64,000 bases of DNA from Alviniconcha marisindica. Its lineage: Eukaryota > Mollusca > Gastropoda > Provannidae. Positions within the stretch are counted from its first letter, which is position 1; each line of letters begins with the position of its first letter. The translations under genes were made by a program, and so were the position numbers. The stretch covers positions 212,501 to 276,500 of the forward strand of contig JABMCL010001376.1 of the NCBI GenBank assembly GCA_018857735.1, given 5' to 3'. The notes beneath the pieces were generated by a model, which was not told where the DNA came from, searched no databases, and saw only the letters and a program-made list of their open reading frames with translations. This document shows positions 48,794 through 62,335 of this stretch, piece by piece.

Positions 48794-49639
48794 AACTGTG
48801 TACTTTCTAACTTTTTTGTGTACTGTTGCTAGAGTGATCATATATATATATATATATGTATATATCTGATTTATTTGATGATTTAGCTGATTACTTGACT
48901 GATTTATTTGACAGTTCTGTAGCTGTGCTCTATTGCTCAATTCTTTGATGCTTTACATTTACAGGTTGTGATTTTTAAATGTTTGATGTTTTGCATTTGG
49001 ATGTTTTGCATTTGGGCATTCTGGTTTGTTTTGCACCATGCTCCAAAGGAGCCATAGCAAACACAGTTTACTGTTCAGGACTTCAGATCCTTTTTTTTCT
49101 AAAAAAAATCTATTTTTCTTTTCTCATTTAAAAGCTTTCTTATGCCTTAATGGTATTTTCTTGTTTATACAGGTGCCTCTTCATGATAGTGTGTAAAATT
49201 CTGTACAATGTGCCTGGTTGATATGAAGTCTTTGATGTAATTGTATTCCAAGTTGCCTTTCCTTTTTTGCTCAAATTTTTTTTAACTCTTTTTTTCTCCT
49301 TGCAACACCCCCCCCCCCCCCCCACCCTTCCCTGCATCCCCACCCCTCCCACCACCACCACCACTACCACCATTTCATTGTCATGTTACTCAGTGGCTTT
49401 TTATGTTCAGTTGTTGGCATATAGGAATGGTTGACAATATCAGTATGTTCTAGCCTTACATGCTTTTTAAAACAAGGGTAATATTGAAGGGACTGACTCT
49501 TCAAAAGTTTATGTTTGATGTATTTTTTGTTTCATGATTGTGGAGGGACTGGTTTAATTCAGTATAATTTATGGATTAGACTTTAGAAACAGAGAGCTTT
49601 TAAATGTGCATTTAATTTACATATGATTGAGTTTGGTTG

Positions 49640-49822
49640 TCCATTACGTGACCCTGTGTGGTTGACAGGATGTCATGTTTTATGTTTGTGCAGGGATTGG
49701 TTTTTATGGATTGATGAGAAACAAAGAGGTTTTAAATGTGCATATACATAGGATGGAGTTTGGTTGTCCTGAGGTGACCCTGTGTGGTTGACAGGATGTT
49801 AAAATCCAGTTCCCAACTACTA
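49640..49822 (+). mobile_element. Two SINE-type 3' tails
   Basis: GACCCTGTGTGGTTGACAGG and ATGT.A..ATCC at 49648-49680 and 49777-49815, flanked by a short direct duplication of GATTGG..AAACAGAGAG..TTTTAAATGTGCAT. Confidence 0.65.
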
Positions 49823-49929
49823 ACTGTCGCACATGGCGCATATATACTCATTCAGATTATTGTGAGTACTTCCAGAATGGCAGTTGTTCCTGGCTCAAGC
49901 AGATGCTTTGAAAATAGATTCAATCCTGT

Positions 49930-49949
49930 ATACACACACACACACACAT

Positions 49950-50041
<92 letters not shown>

Positions 50042-50100
50042 CATGCACACAAGCAAGCACACACATGCATGCATGCACTTACACACACACACACACACAT

Positions 50101-50146
<46 letters not shown>

Positions 50147-50207
50147 CATGCACACAAGCAAGCACACACATGCATGCATGCACACACACACACATGCATG
50201 CATGCAT

Positions 50208-50259
<52 letters not shown>

Positions 50260-50292
50260 ACACACACATGCAAGCATGCACACACACACAAG
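49930..50292 (+). repeat. (CA)n with CATGCATGCA blocks
   Basis: Two 110-bp halves, each (CA)n plus TCATGCACACAAGCAAGCAC and ACACATGCATGCATGCA, form a direct repeat. Confidence 0.96.
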
Positions 50293-50384
50293 TAAAACCA
50301 AAGAAAGCAGATAATCTTTCTCTGGTTTTACATTTTCTTTCTCTTTTTGTTTGTTTTTTGTTTGTTTGTTTAACAGTCATCCTC

Positions 50385-50660
50385 AGGTGACCCTGTGTGG
50401 TTGATAAGACATTAAAGTCCAAGAACTCGCTAACTTTAACCTAAAATTGTCCTGGGGTGACCTTGTGCACTTGACGGGACATAAAAATCCAAGAACTCAC
50501 TAACTTTAATAAACATTCATACCAAGGCAACCCTGTGTGCAGTTGACAGGATGTTAAAATCCAGGAATTTCAATAATAATAATAATAGATAACTTTTATA
50601 TAGGGCTATTCTCTGATGTACACAAACTCACTGCACTTTACAACACTCTCCAACATTTTC
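50385..50660 (+). mobile_element. Three more SINE-type tails and an inverted element end
   Basis: GTGACCCTGTGTGGTTGATA (50389), GTGACCTTGTGCACTTGACG (50456) and GGCAACCCTGTGTGCAGTTG (50526), each followed by an A-rich AAAATCCA. AATAATAATAATAGATAACT then TTTATATAGGGCTATTCTCT and CACTGCACTTTACAAC at 50573-50645 is a common invertebrate element end in reverse orientation. Confidence 0.55.
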
Positions 50661-51384
50661 TAAGTGAAAACAAAATAATCAGAGGTAATAATGTTCATCA
50701 AAGTAATACATATACAAGAACTAACAATGCATATATATATATATATATACACACAAAATATAAAGTACATGTGCCGTATGTACTTTGTAACTTTAAGATA
50801 CCTAGGAAATTGTGTAAAGTGGCTATTCTTGTTCACGCTGCATGATCTGTTTTTGATTGTTGTCATGTCTTCCTGATAACCGATCTCTGATGCAGTAGTC
50901 CATGTTATTATGTGGTATGATAGGATGTGAGCACGTAATGAGAAACTCTTATTTCATTCTATGGCAGGATGTGTTTGTTAATATGATGGTATGGCAGTTC
51001 ACACTTAGAAAGACAAGATTGTGCATATGTGCAGTGGTCATAAAAGATAAGATTGTACATACATGCAGTGATTAGGGAAAGCACTGCAGCAATGGTCAAC
51101 AGGCCATGGCAGAAAGCTTAGTGTTGGAGTTTTATCAGTTGCTGTCAAGGCAAGATCTTTCAAACTCTGCGTGATTGCGTTAACCTGTCATCACAATAAC
51201 CTATGTCACTGTGACCTTTCTCACAGTCACGTCTGTGTCACAGGTCAAAATGAAAGTTGTATTTTCTTAGTAAGTTCTTATTTATCTGAGTTCAAACCTA
51301 GTATGCTCATTACAAACATTATGAGCATATGCCATGTACACAGTACTTTCAGTGACAGGGGCATGCCAGGCGATTGGCATGCTT

Positions 51385-51800
51385 ATGGGCGCAGCACAAA
51401 CCTTGTTGTGGCTTGCTCAGACAGTACAGTGGTGAACTTGCTGACTGTATGCATGATGGCGATCTCTCTTGAGCTTTGCTCCTTCATAGTTTTATATCTG
51501 TCACCTAACTTCGAGGTCTCAGCGAGCAGCACAAACCTTGTTGTGGCTTGCTCAGACAGTACAGTGGTGAACTTGCTGACTGTATGCATGATGGCGATCT
51601 CTCTTGAGCTTTACTCCTTCATATTAGTTTTTATAACTGTCACCTAATTTCGAGGTTACAGCTAGCAGCACAAACCTTGTTGTGGCTTGCTCAGTACAGT
51701 GGTGAACTTGCTGACCTGACATTATGCATGATTGCGATCTCTCTTGGGCTTTATCCTTTCATATTAGTTTCTATAACCATCATCTAATTTCAAAGGTCAC
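51385..51800 (+). repeat. 138-bp tandem repeat, three copies
   Basis: AGCACAAACCTTGTTGTGGC..CAGTACAGTGGTGAACTTGC..GCATGATGGCGATCTCTCTT..CACCTAA.TTCGAGGT. Confidence 0.93.
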
Positions 51801-52820
51801 AGCTAGGAGTGCTGGAGAGGTCAGTAATCATAACCTGATCAGTTTCAAACTTTGTATGGTTCCGGTCGCACAAGTGGAAAAGATTAAGCGTGCAGTGCCT
51901 TGTACCACTTCGGCTCATATTTAAAAGAGACATTTGACACGTTTTCCAAACTTGCAGTCTTTTTTTTGAAAACTGCTTTTGCTAGATCCTTCAGACTTTG
52001 TGTAAACATCGTCTGGCTTGCATCTTTGCACCACTTTGAAACATTCTAATGTCACAGGAGAGACTGAAGGAAAATGCAGTCATTGTAGTTTCATGTTGTA
52101 AGTGCAAGTCGACTGAGCATTTGCTCATCATGATCATTGTTACGTGTCTTTTTTGTGTCCACGTGTGTGGTCAGTAATATCAGGTGAGATGTTAACGTGG
52201 GTGCACACTGAAGGTTGCTCATCGGGTTTCTAATCGCCCATTTTAAATTTTATACGTGGAGCAAGTGGTGCAAGAAAGCTGCCAGAATGATTTCACTTTG
52301 AGTTGTTGAAAACAGCTCAAGTTGCCTTCTTCTGTGAAGATCGCCTCTCTTCTTTTTCTCTCTCTCTCTTTTTTTTTTTTTTTTTTAACACATTCTTGGC
52401 GTGGTTGATAACTGGTGGTCGTTATACTGGAATTTCTATGATGGTTCTTCTGAACCAGAAATTAGCACCCATTCTTTTTACCACTGCATGTACATGCATG
52501 CTAAAATGTCTGTTGCTCAGTGGTATTGTAGAGAACAGAAAATCAAGGCATCCTCTCTTCATTATGTTTATATACTCTTTCTCTCATTGCACCCCCCCCC
52601 CCCACCACTCCTGTCCATTACTACCTGATCCGTCCAAAAACTTGTGATGTATGAACAGTTGTTATAGTTTGTTTACCAATGCTGTTCTACTGTCTGTACA
52701 AAGACGTTGACCATTAATTGTAACGTAAGGTCTAACATGTTAAAATCCAAAAACTAATTTACAACATTCATGACTGTGATACAACTGTATACAGTCTTTG
52801 AAATGTTTCAGGGACTATAT
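51801..52820 (+). other. No assignable feature
   Basis: Unique-looking AT-rich sequence with a poly-T at 52370-52386 and a C run at 52592-52602. No gene or recognisable element. Confidence 0.4.
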
Positions 52821-53009
52821 TTAATAATCTAATAAATCTGGCAGAAAAACAACAATGCTGAATAGCTTAAATGCGTTTTGTTTGGTTGGTTGTTGTTTTT
52901 TCTCTCTCTTGAGCTTTGTTTGTCTTCCACGGAAGCAAATGCATCTGTGGTACACTTACACTTGTATTGCTCTCCTCTTGATGTCTCAGTCTGTTTACTA
53001 TTAAGTTTT

Positions 53010-53043
53010 GTCACACACACACACACTCCCACACACACACATA

Positions 53044-53107
<64 letters not shown>
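53010..53107 (+). repeat. (CA)n
   Basis: Nearly pure CA tract of about 95 bp with two TC/TA interruptions. Confidence 0.97.
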
Positions 53108-53111
<4 letters not shown>

Positions 53112-53486
53112 GAACAATTCAGTAACATTCCCAAAAAAAGGCTATAATTTCAAATAAAATGTCTTCCCATCACAATTGAATCACAACAGATCATAGAAAT
53201 TCCAGATCACTTTGTAAGCTGTATTGCACAAAGGTTTCACATGGAAGGAATCACACCACTTGGTGCTTGTATATATAATCATTCACATACATTTTCAGCA
53301 CAGAATGACATTCTTCAAGTCATGGGGCTAGAACAGGGAACTACCACATTCTATTACCAACACGTGTACCAAGTACAGCCAATAACCTGAAATTAGAATG
53401 AGAGTGGAAGCCTCCAAAACCTTACTATCGCTGTGTTTTGTACAGACATTTGGGCGATTTCAGGTTGCGCCATGCTATAGCGACTC

Positions 53487-53508
53487 GGGGGGGGGGGGGG
53501 GGGGGGGG
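53487..53508 (+). repeat. Poly-G run
   Basis: About 21 consecutive G. Confidence 0.95.
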
Positions 53509-53799
53509 TCAGTCGTACTGGAACTAGACGCACTTATGGGCAATATGCTGAGCGGGCGGTGAGTGATCTGAAGAAAACACTGTGGAGTTTACAGCGTTAA
53601 ACTGTATCAGATGAACAAGCCTGCATCACCAGACATGGGTTTGGGGGAATCTGATCTGGGAGATAAACGTTTGTGGGTTTGAAAGCAAGGAATGCTTGCC
53701 GCATCCACCTGTGTTGAATCCACAAGCTGAATTTTTAATCAAAGGATCTTCAAAGACCTGGCTGCATCTGGGGACATAATCAAACTATTTTCTATTTTA

Positions 53800-53945
53800 A
53801 ATACAAATTAATAAGTAGGCCCACCATGAACCCAGCGCGTGCTGAGGTCTTCATTTTAAATATAATCAGTAGGCCCACAAAGAACCTATTGTGCACTGTG
53901 GTCTTCATTCTGAATGAAGGTTAATCAGCAGGCCCCCACACACAC
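53800..53945 (+). repeat. About 60-bp repeat, three degenerate copies
   Basis: AAATTAATAAGTAGGCCCAC..GTGCTGAGGTCTTCATT, AATATAATCAGTAGGCCCAC..GTGGTCTTCATT and TTAATCAGCAGGCCCCCACA. Confidence 0.75.
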
Positions 53946-54529
53946 ACACACAAAACCACCGTGCACCGACACAAGTTTTTGCTTAGTTTGCCTGTTACAG
54001 AGCCCTCTTCTCATAACCAAAGGAAACCGGCTTGCACCGGGGGGTTCATTGCTAATTCAGCAAAACACATGGGAGTCAAGCACACTGTGAAAACAACTGA
54101 ATAAAGTGAGTTTAATTTTTTTTTTTAAATGACTCCTACAGTCACTGTAACAGTGTAAAGAAGAAGAGACAGGCTGCCATCTGCCACAATCACTGCATAG
54201 CTGGCCAAGACGTCTGCAACACCTCTGAGGACAAAGGACTGTTACACAACCAAGGATTTTTCTGTATTCTATTTTATCACTCGGAGATGCTTCTCAATGT
54301 TTCAGCTACTGACATCGAACATAAAGTCCCTCAGGAACAGCCACTCAAGGTTGCAGAGTTAAACATCCTCCTTTCTCTCCCATTCAACCTTTGTGCCAGT
54401 CGGCCCACTGCCAAATTCACCACTACCTTCCTTTTTCTAAATGTTTCAGTGGGCTGGCCCATTTTCACATTTGCTTTCTCGACTTCGTCTTTATTTGAGG
54501 ATGTACCTCTGGTGGAGTTTATGTCCTTT

Positions 54530-54622
54530 GCATTTACTCACCAGGTGAGTTATCATAGACAACTCTTGCCTTTGTTGTTGTGTTTGTATGTCTTTCAAGC
54601 ACTAATTAACTCCTTGTGTACT
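54530..54622 (+). mobile_element. Single arm of the fold-back family seen at 12172-12355
   Basis: GCATTTACTCACCAGGTGAG..TTTGTTGTTGTGTTTG..TCTTTCAAGCACTAATTAAC then TCCTTGTG aligns with the right arm at 12270-12355. No second arm is evident. Confidence 0.7.
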
Positions 54623-54754
54623 GATTCGTTTTTTCAGTTGACTTTGCCTTTTGAAACTGATGAGTATATAGTTAATGATCAAAATTCCACTCTGCAGTTC
54701 TGATTGATTATTGAGAAACTCTCTTTCCCTCTCTAAAATAAAGCTTTCAAGTTC

Positions 54755-54756
54755 AA

Positions 54757-54791
<35 letters not shown>
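54755..54791 (+). repeat. (TC)n
   Basis: 16 CT units after AAAATAAAGCTTTCAAGTTC, a probable retroelement terminus with polyadenylation signal. Confidence 0.9.
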
Positions 54792-54792
<1 letters not shown>

Positions 54793-54989
54793 ATACAAAC
54801 TGTTCCTTTCTTTTTTCCAGCATCTTTTATCCTGAACCCAGGGGAGAATGGCATTTGGAAGTAAGTGGGACTCGCAAACAGCCATTGTGCCTCACCATGC
54901 TGTTCATATTCCATACAGGAAACCCATGCGTCCACAAATCAGAATTTCACCCTCTCGTGTAAAATTCTCAACTACAATTTTGTAGCACT

Positions 54990-55320
54990 GCTGACTTGCC
55001 TGCAACCTTTTCAGCTGAATTCTTGAAACTAGGCTAACCAAAAAAGGGGCTAGAGTTTTTGGAGCTCGATCAATGTTAGCCAGTTTTTGGAGCTCGATCA
55101 ATGTTAGCCAGTATTGTGAGTGAAAATGAAGACAATTTAATGTGTGAGGTATATCAACAACATACAAATTACAAGAGGGTAGCAGAGATACATGCTTGCA
55201 ACCTTTCCAACTGAATTCTTGAAGCTTGGCTAACAAAAAAAGGGACTAGAGTTTTTGGAGCTTTTTGTGAGTGAAACTGAAGACAATTTAATGTGTGAGA
55301 TATATCAACAACAAAAAACT
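54990..55320 (+). repeat. Nested direct duplications
   Basis: TTTTTGGAGCTCGATCAATG then TTAGCCAG is doubled at 55056-55108. The larger unit TTGCAACCTTTCCAACTGAA..GGGACTAGAGTTTTTGGAGC..AAGACAATTTAATGTGTGAG occurs at about 55000-55150 and 55195-55300. Confidence 0.88.
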
Positions 55321-55383
55321 ACAAAACTGTAGCAGAGATCCACTTGGCAAACAGTACCAGCAAACAGCTGAAAACACAAAGGG

Positions 55384-55445
55384 GGATGTGGTGCACGTGG
55401 TCGAGTGGCTAAGGCGCTTAGCCTGGTATCCAGAGGCTGCAGCTC
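55384..55445 (+). mobile_element. tRNA-Ser/Leu-like SINE head
   Basis: GTGGTCGAGTGGCTAAGGCG then CTTAGCCTGGTATCCAGAGG resembles the 5' half of a class II tRNA (A box TGGTCGAGTGG). No intact B box follows; (CA)n and (CT)n interrupt, so it is a truncated SINE rather than a tRNA gene. Confidence 0.6.
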
Positions 55446-55451
55446 TAACCT

Positions 55452-55575
55452 CTCTCTCTCACACACACACACACACACATGCATGCACATGCACACACAC
55501 TCTCTCACACACACACACACATACACAAGCGCGTGCACACACATGCACATGCACACGCATGCACACACACACACA

Positions 55576-55607
<32 letters not shown>

Positions 55608-55649
55608 AGCACATGCGCTCACACACATGCATGCACACACACACACACA

Positions 55650-55692
<43 letters not shown>

Positions 55693-55706
55693 GCACGCGC
55701 GCACAT

Positions 55707-55794
<88 letters not shown>
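55452..55794 (+). repeat. Compound (CT)n/(CA)n tract
   Basis: Alternating CT and CA runs with CATGCACATGCA blocks, ending in about 27 CT units. Confidence 0.96.
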
Positions 55795-55799
55795 GAGAT

Positions 55800-57455
55800 G
55801 CCTTAACCTCAGCGTGCTGGGCTCAGCATCTGCCAAGTGTTAATAATGTCAGATGTAAAACTGAAACAACAAGCAAACCTAGCAACAACAAAAACCTAAC
55901 TAAATAAAGCAAACAAATAACCACACTTTGCCCTAGCAAAATCTGTTGACTCTCCAGGATAATTAGGATTGAAAATAACATAAATTTGGGTAAAGCGAAT
56001 GTTGCAGCTGGTGGGGAAAATGAGTCAAATTTCTTAGATAGAAAATGTTACAAATGGAATAAATGAAGTACACACATTTCAAACAACAACAAAAACTGAT
56101 TGCCACAGACATCACATCACAATGATAGGGGAAAATTTGGCAAAAGTCCACCAGAAAATTGGTATAAACCATTTCCATGCTTAGCTCTTGGCAGTTTACT
56201 GGAATGTCACAGATTGTGGAAAGGGGATAAATCAACTAAAGCGAACAATCATACACACATACACACATGCACACACACACTCACACACATGTGCGCAAAC
56301 ACACACACACACACACACACAACCACATGCAATCTTAGTGCTTTGTGGAGTAGGAAGAATTCAGTTCTGATTAGATGAAAACGGCACCAAGACCTCACCT
56401 AGTCCCACAGCACCACTCATGACCAAGGCAAAAATTCTCAAAATTCTGGTTTTACACATAAACAAAACCACAAAACATACATATATATATATATAAAACA
56501 ATAAACCGATCTGCTGGCAAAATGCTCAAAAATTCCCATTCTGTGACCAATATCACAACCAGATTTTTGAACAATCAATAACAAATCAAGGAGCTGACAC
56601 CTCACGGTGTCAAAAACAACAACAACAACTTTAAGTACAGTTCCTTAATGTGTGACATGAGTTTTTTCAAATGTCCTCGCTAACAATGTGAAATGCAAAC
56701 AACCCCAATAAACTTAAAACTCGAACACGCCGTGCACAAATCAAACGCTAAGGTCCACCTCACATAACGTTATGGTACCACAAGCTTGACCGTACACTCC
56801 TCCAGAGATTAAAAGGAAGAACTGTCAAAGCAAAAGCAAACATCAAAGCAAAAAGGGGAGGAGGGGTGGTGGTCAATGGCTAACGACCTTTTCCACCTTC
56901 AGCAATGACCCAGTATAACAGACTCAGCTGCTTAAGTCAGTCAATGAATATCAGGATATCAGAAAATTAGATGGGGGAGGCGGGGGGCATAAAAAAAAAA
57001 AATTGGGAGAGGGGGGCATCCAAAAAAAAGACATGGGCTGAGGGATCAGTATCAGATCCAAGACTTCTCAGATCTATATGTCACATGTAGTCACCCACAT
57101 GTCAACAACAAATAAATACATCAAGCGTGGATAGGAGGAATTCAGCGCCAAATCCATAGCATGGCGTCTAGACGAACCTGGGACACAAACTAAAAATAAC
57201 TCTGATAAAAACAGTCTGTCCCTTTCCAGGTGCCGGCTACTGACAAGAACGCACCCAGAGTAACCTGCTCTTTGAGTAATGCTTTGGGAAGGATCTTTTT
57301 CATTTTTATTTTTTTAACTGTAGCTGGCTTGCAACAGCGAACTTTAAAAGGAATATTACTGATTCTCTATTGTCTAATAAATTAATATTAAGAAACTAGA
57401 CATGATGTAGTAGTGCCTGCATGGTCAAGTTTTGTGAAAGGGCTCCCAGACACCG
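55800..57455. other. No assignable gene
   Basis: AT-rich sequence with (CA)n at 56262-56322, (TA)n at 56480-56495 and G-rich patches near 56975-57020. Nothing coding is recognised. Confidence 0.4.
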
Positions 57456-57459
57456 CACC

Positions 57460-57540
57460 ATCCTGATGTTAAATTTACAATCCTGATGTTAAATTTACAA
57501 TCCTGATGTTAAAGTTACAATCCTGATGTTAAAGTTACAA
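57460..57540 (+). repeat. 20-bp tandem repeat, four copies
   Basis: CAATCCTGATGTTAAATTTA (third and fourth copies with AAAGTTA). Confidence 0.95.
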
Positions 57541-58621
57541 CTCTCACAGCTGCGCATCAGTTACTTGGTTAAAGCACCACAGCTCTTTCAACAGACCACC
57601 ATACCTGTCAACCCAGTTTACCGGTATACTTTTTTTTAAATAATTTAAAATCATTCTGGGTGGATAAGGCAATATTGGAAAATGGATACAATAAAACATA
57701 ACTTTCATCAGATTTTGTTGTTGTTTTAAACTGAGCGAAAAGACTGAAAAACAATTGAACGAGCAGCCAACACACGCCATCACCAAATGCACACTGACTG
57801 GCCTAGCACAATAGGCTAATCGTCAGAAATGAGATCTGAAGTCGCACATGTGTATTTTGCACAACATTGCTTCTTCCTTCTGCTGCCACACGTTCCGTTG
57901 GAATTCAAAACGCTGCTGCCCCCAGCGAAAAAACAAAAGACCCCGGCCTGCATAAGGGAAATACGGGTGCACAAGCACTGGACTAAAGTTTACTCCCAAA
58001 AGGGTCTGACAGCTATGGACCACACCTGACACACCTACCTTGGTCATTACCATCCATTCAAAAGAAAATGTACTGGAAAAGGGAGTTTATGCCAGCCAGA
58101 ACTGACAACCTCCTTTCTTTCCAGTTTTTGCAGCTCGCATTCATTATTATAGCTATCACAGCTTGTTTTTTTGTTTGTTTCTCTCTCTCTCTCTCAATTT
58201 AGCACTGACACAATATCAATGTGTAGACTTAGTATCATAGCTGTTTACAAGCTGATGACTTAATGCTGTAGGTTGGGGTTTCTCAACTCCCGCAAACTTT
58301 GAAGCCCAAAACGAAGGAGCAAAAACTCAGACAAAGCATACAATTACAAAGAAAGAAAACTAGGAATACTGCGTAAATGGCCCCATTTTGCAACATCCAA
58401 AATTAACTGATCCACTATGTACAGGCATGCCATCACTGGTTTTACGTACAGTTTGAGAAAACCTCTCAAGTGCTCCAACACACACATGAATTTTGAGCCG
58501 TATGTACTGTAAAACTTTAAAATACCACTAGACATTGCAACCATTAATGTGTAGTGTCATGTCAAAATTATTGCACTGACTGTAAATGTAATACAGTTAT
58601 TTTAAACACATGTGTTATTGA

Positions 58622-58670
58622 GTGGGTCATGGAGGGGGGGAGAGGTGGGGGTTGGGGGGTGGGGGGTAGT
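58622..58670 (+). repeat. G-rich stretch
   Basis: Interrupted G runs (GGAGGGGGGGAGAGGTGGGG and following), potentially quadruplex-forming. Confidence 0.8.
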
Positions 58671-58804
58671 CTGCTGAAATAAATAAAACTGGTCAATAAA
58701 TGCCTGACTTCCCCTTAGCAGACATTAGATATGTACCAGTCAATAAATTATGTTTATTACAGAATCATGGATCAATCCATGAGGCTGGAAATGAGAGTTG
58801 ATCT

Positions 58805-59135
58805 TATCCAGGAAGAACACATGACACAGGTTACAAAGAGAACATCAATGACATAAACATGAGCAGGAAGAACACATGACACAGGTTACAAAGAGAACAT
58901 CCATGACATAAACATGAGCAGGAAGAACACATGACACAGGTTACACAGAGAATATCAATGACATAAACATGAGCAGGAGGAACACATGACACAGGTTACA
59001 AAGAGAACATCAATGACATGAACAGTGCATGAAGAAGATGACGCAGGTTACAAACAGAAGATTAGTGATATAAACACACAAACAGAAGATCAGTGTCATA
59101 AACATACAAATAGAAGGTCAGTGACATAAATAGTC
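58805..59135 (+). repeat. 55-bp tandem repeat, four full plus partial copies
   Basis: AGGAAGAACACATGACACAG then GTTACAAAGAGAACATCAAT and GACATAAACATGAGC, degenerating into AAACAGAAGATCAGTG units. Confidence 0.93.
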
Positions 59136-59348
59136 TTGGTTACATAAGCTTTTCACTCCATGATCATTCCTTCTTCGATGCTTGTTGGAATGCATGAATA
59201 TTCCATCATAAAGTTTGTCAAGTAATGTTTGTAATCATGTTAACTACCAAACGTTGAAGAATTTGCTAGCTGCGGGTCTAAATGATCTAAGAAAGAAAAA
59301 ATCAACTGCTAGCATTCTGAAACAAGATCAAAACACCATAATGGCTAA

Positions 59349-59372
59349 TGGGGGGGGGGGGGGGGGGGGGGG
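59349..59372 (+). repeat. Poly-G run
   Basis: About 23-24 consecutive G. Confidence 0.95.
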
Positions 59373-59782
59373 AAGATAAGAGAAGAAGAACGAATCAAGA
59401 AGACAGACAGTTCATCAAAAGGGGAGACAGTTAATCAAAAATGTGTTGGCGAAGTGGTCAAAGCTATACTTTGCCAAGCAACTTCGCAGTATATTAAAAA
59501 CGGCTTTAAAATGCAAGAACAGTGGAACACTGCTGGGCTGCGCATTGCATGTTACCTGTTTGTGTGTAATACAAACGTAAATGATTAATCAGTGAAAAGT
59601 GCTAGAGAAACTGGAATGTTGGGCACCCAACAGGACAACTAAATCCAGCGGTACAAAGTATCGCATGCAAGTGTTTCATGAACTGTCTACAGCTAAGTGT
59701 TTTGCAGTCAATTTCAAACAAGGACCCTGGGAGGAAATTTTAGAAGAAATATACCAACATTCACTGCATAAGTGTAGGGGTG

Positions 59783-60011
<229 letters not shown>

Positions 60012-60174
60012 AATTTAAATGCACCCAGAACTTAAGGCTTTAAGTCAGCCCATCAACTGCCACAATGAACCATTTTCATCACAAAATAACACACTGAAAG
60101 GAAAGACTGCTTCAAATTTCAGGTTTTCCACACTGCAGCTGAGCCCACAGTGTGTCCATCTTCTAAGTATCTGC

Positions 60175-60398
60175 CTACACACACACCCCCACACACACCC
60201 CCTACACACACACTACACACACACACCCTACACACACACCCTACACACACCACCCCACACACACACCAACCCCCCACACACACCCCACACACACACACCC
60301 CCACACAAACACCCCACTACACACACACACACACACACACCACACACACACACACCCTAACACACCACACCACACACACACCCACACACACACACACA

Positions 60399-60463
<65 letters not shown>

Positions 60464-60469
60464 ACACCT

Positions 60470-60497
<28 letters not shown>
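60175..60497 (+). repeat. CA/CCCA-rich tract
   Basis: Imperfect CACACACCCC and CACCCTACACACAC units. Confidence 0.95.
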
Positions 60498-60500
<3 letters not shown>

Positions 60501-60859
60501 GGAGCAACCGATGAGCAGGAGCTGACATACTGCACACAGCGATTAAAGAGGCAGCCATTTCCAGTCTTTCATTGTACAAGATGCACCTGGTCACTGGGAC
60601 CAAGAACACAAGGTGTGGATGTAAGCTTGTCTCTTGACAGCAAGTTCCACTCTACCCGTTGCACTTGGAAGATAATTTTGGCAATTAGTCCTGACAGTCT
60701 TAAATGAGTGAGGGTCGAATGATTCATCCCCCAACCACTGGGCAGAAAATTGCTGTTTGGGCTCTTGCCACCATCTGGTGGATAAAGTCAGCATGGCTTA
60801 ATTCACAATGCAGGATGATGTGTTCCTCTTATATTTTACCAACAGCATCAGTTTTTAAT

Positions 60860-62335
60860 GCTTGATTGGTTAACATTCCACACTGAAGGTGGCTGACAGC
60901 CTGGTTAACACTGCACACATTTAGAGTGATTGACAGCATGGTTAACGTTCCACACTGACAGTGGCTGACAGCATGGTTAACATTCCACACAATGACAGTG
61001 GCTGACAGCATGGTTAACATTCACATAATGACAGTAGTTGACAGCATGGTCAACATTCCACACAATGACAGTGGCTGACAGCATGGTTAACAGTCCACAC
61101 TACGGCAGTGGCTGACAGCATGGTTAACGGTCCACACAATGACAGTGGCTGACAGCATGGTTAGCATTCCACACAATGACAGTGGCTGACAGCATGGTTA
61201 ACGGTCCACACAATGACAGTGGCTGACAGCATGGTTAGCATTCCACACAATGACGGTGGCTGACAGCATGGTTAACAGTCAGCACAATGGCAGTGGCTGA
61301 CAGCACGGTTAACAGTCAACACAACGGTAGTGGCTGACAGCGTGGTTAACAGTCAACACAATGGCAGTGGCTGACAGCGTGGTTAACAGTCAACACAATG
61401 GCAGTGGCTGACAGCTTGGTTAACATTCCACACAATGACAGTGGTTGATAGCACAGTAAACACTCCACACAATGACAGTGGCTGACAGCATGGTTAACTT
61501 TCCACACACTGACAGTGATACAGCATGGTTAACACTCCACACAATGACAGTGGCTGACAGCATGGTTAACATTCCACACACATGACAGTGGCTGACAGCA
61601 TGGTTAACACTCCACACAATGACATGGTGACAGCATGGTACATTCCACACTGACATGACATAACAGCATGGTTAACATCCACACAATGACAGTGGCTGAC
61701 AGCATGGTTAACACTCCACACAATGACAGTGGATGACAGCATGGTTAACATCACACATACATCTGACAGCATGGACCACACATGGTGAATCAGCATGGTT
61801 AACACTCCACACAATGACAGTGGCTGCCAGCATGGTTAACACTCCACACAATGACAGTGGATGACAGCATGGCTGACATTCCACACACTGACAGTGAATA
61901 ACAGCATGGTTAACACTCCACACAATGACAGTGGCTGACAGCATGGTTAACACTCCACACAATGACAGTGGCTGACAGCATGGTTAACACTCCACACAAT
62001 GACAGTGGATGACAGCATGGCTGACATTCCACACACTGACAGTGAATAACAGCATGGTTAACAAGCAACACAATGACAGTGGCTGACAGCATGGTTAACA
62101 CTCCACACAATGACAGTGGATGACAGCATGGCTGACATTCCACACACTGACAGTGAATAACAGCATGGTTAACAAGCAACACAATCACAGTAGCCGACAC
62201 CATGGGCTGACAATGGGTGACAGCATAACGGCTTACAAAATGGATAACATTCAACATACTGTTAGTGGATGACAGCAAGGTTAACATTCCACACATTACA
62301 GACAACTGCTGATGGAAAAGTGGTTAACATTGCAC
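60860..62335 (+). repeat. 37-bp minisatellite, about 38 copies
   Basis: CACACAATGACAGTGGCTGA then CAGCATGGTTAACATTC, with a higher-order period of three units (CATGGCTGACATTCCACACA variant) between 61860 and 62170. Confidence 0.96.

Larger units (their letters stand above)
48794..52860 (+). other. EVC2 3' untranslated / downstream region
   Basis: No AATAAA lies in the first 4 kb after the stop; the first is at 52831-52836, and ATTAAA occurs at 50411. Contents: (TA)n at 48838-48858, a C run at 49309-49323, SINE-type tails, a (CA)n tract and a 138-bp repeat. The transcript end cannot be placed from sequence. Confidence 0.4.

Noticed and set aside
51171..51647. 158-codon plus-strand frame
   Set aside because: It lies largely within the 138-bp tandem repeat; composition is non-coding-like.
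54287..54703. 138-codon plus-strand frame
   Set aside because: No recognisable domain, no splice context, and it overlaps the solo fold-back arm at 54530-54622.
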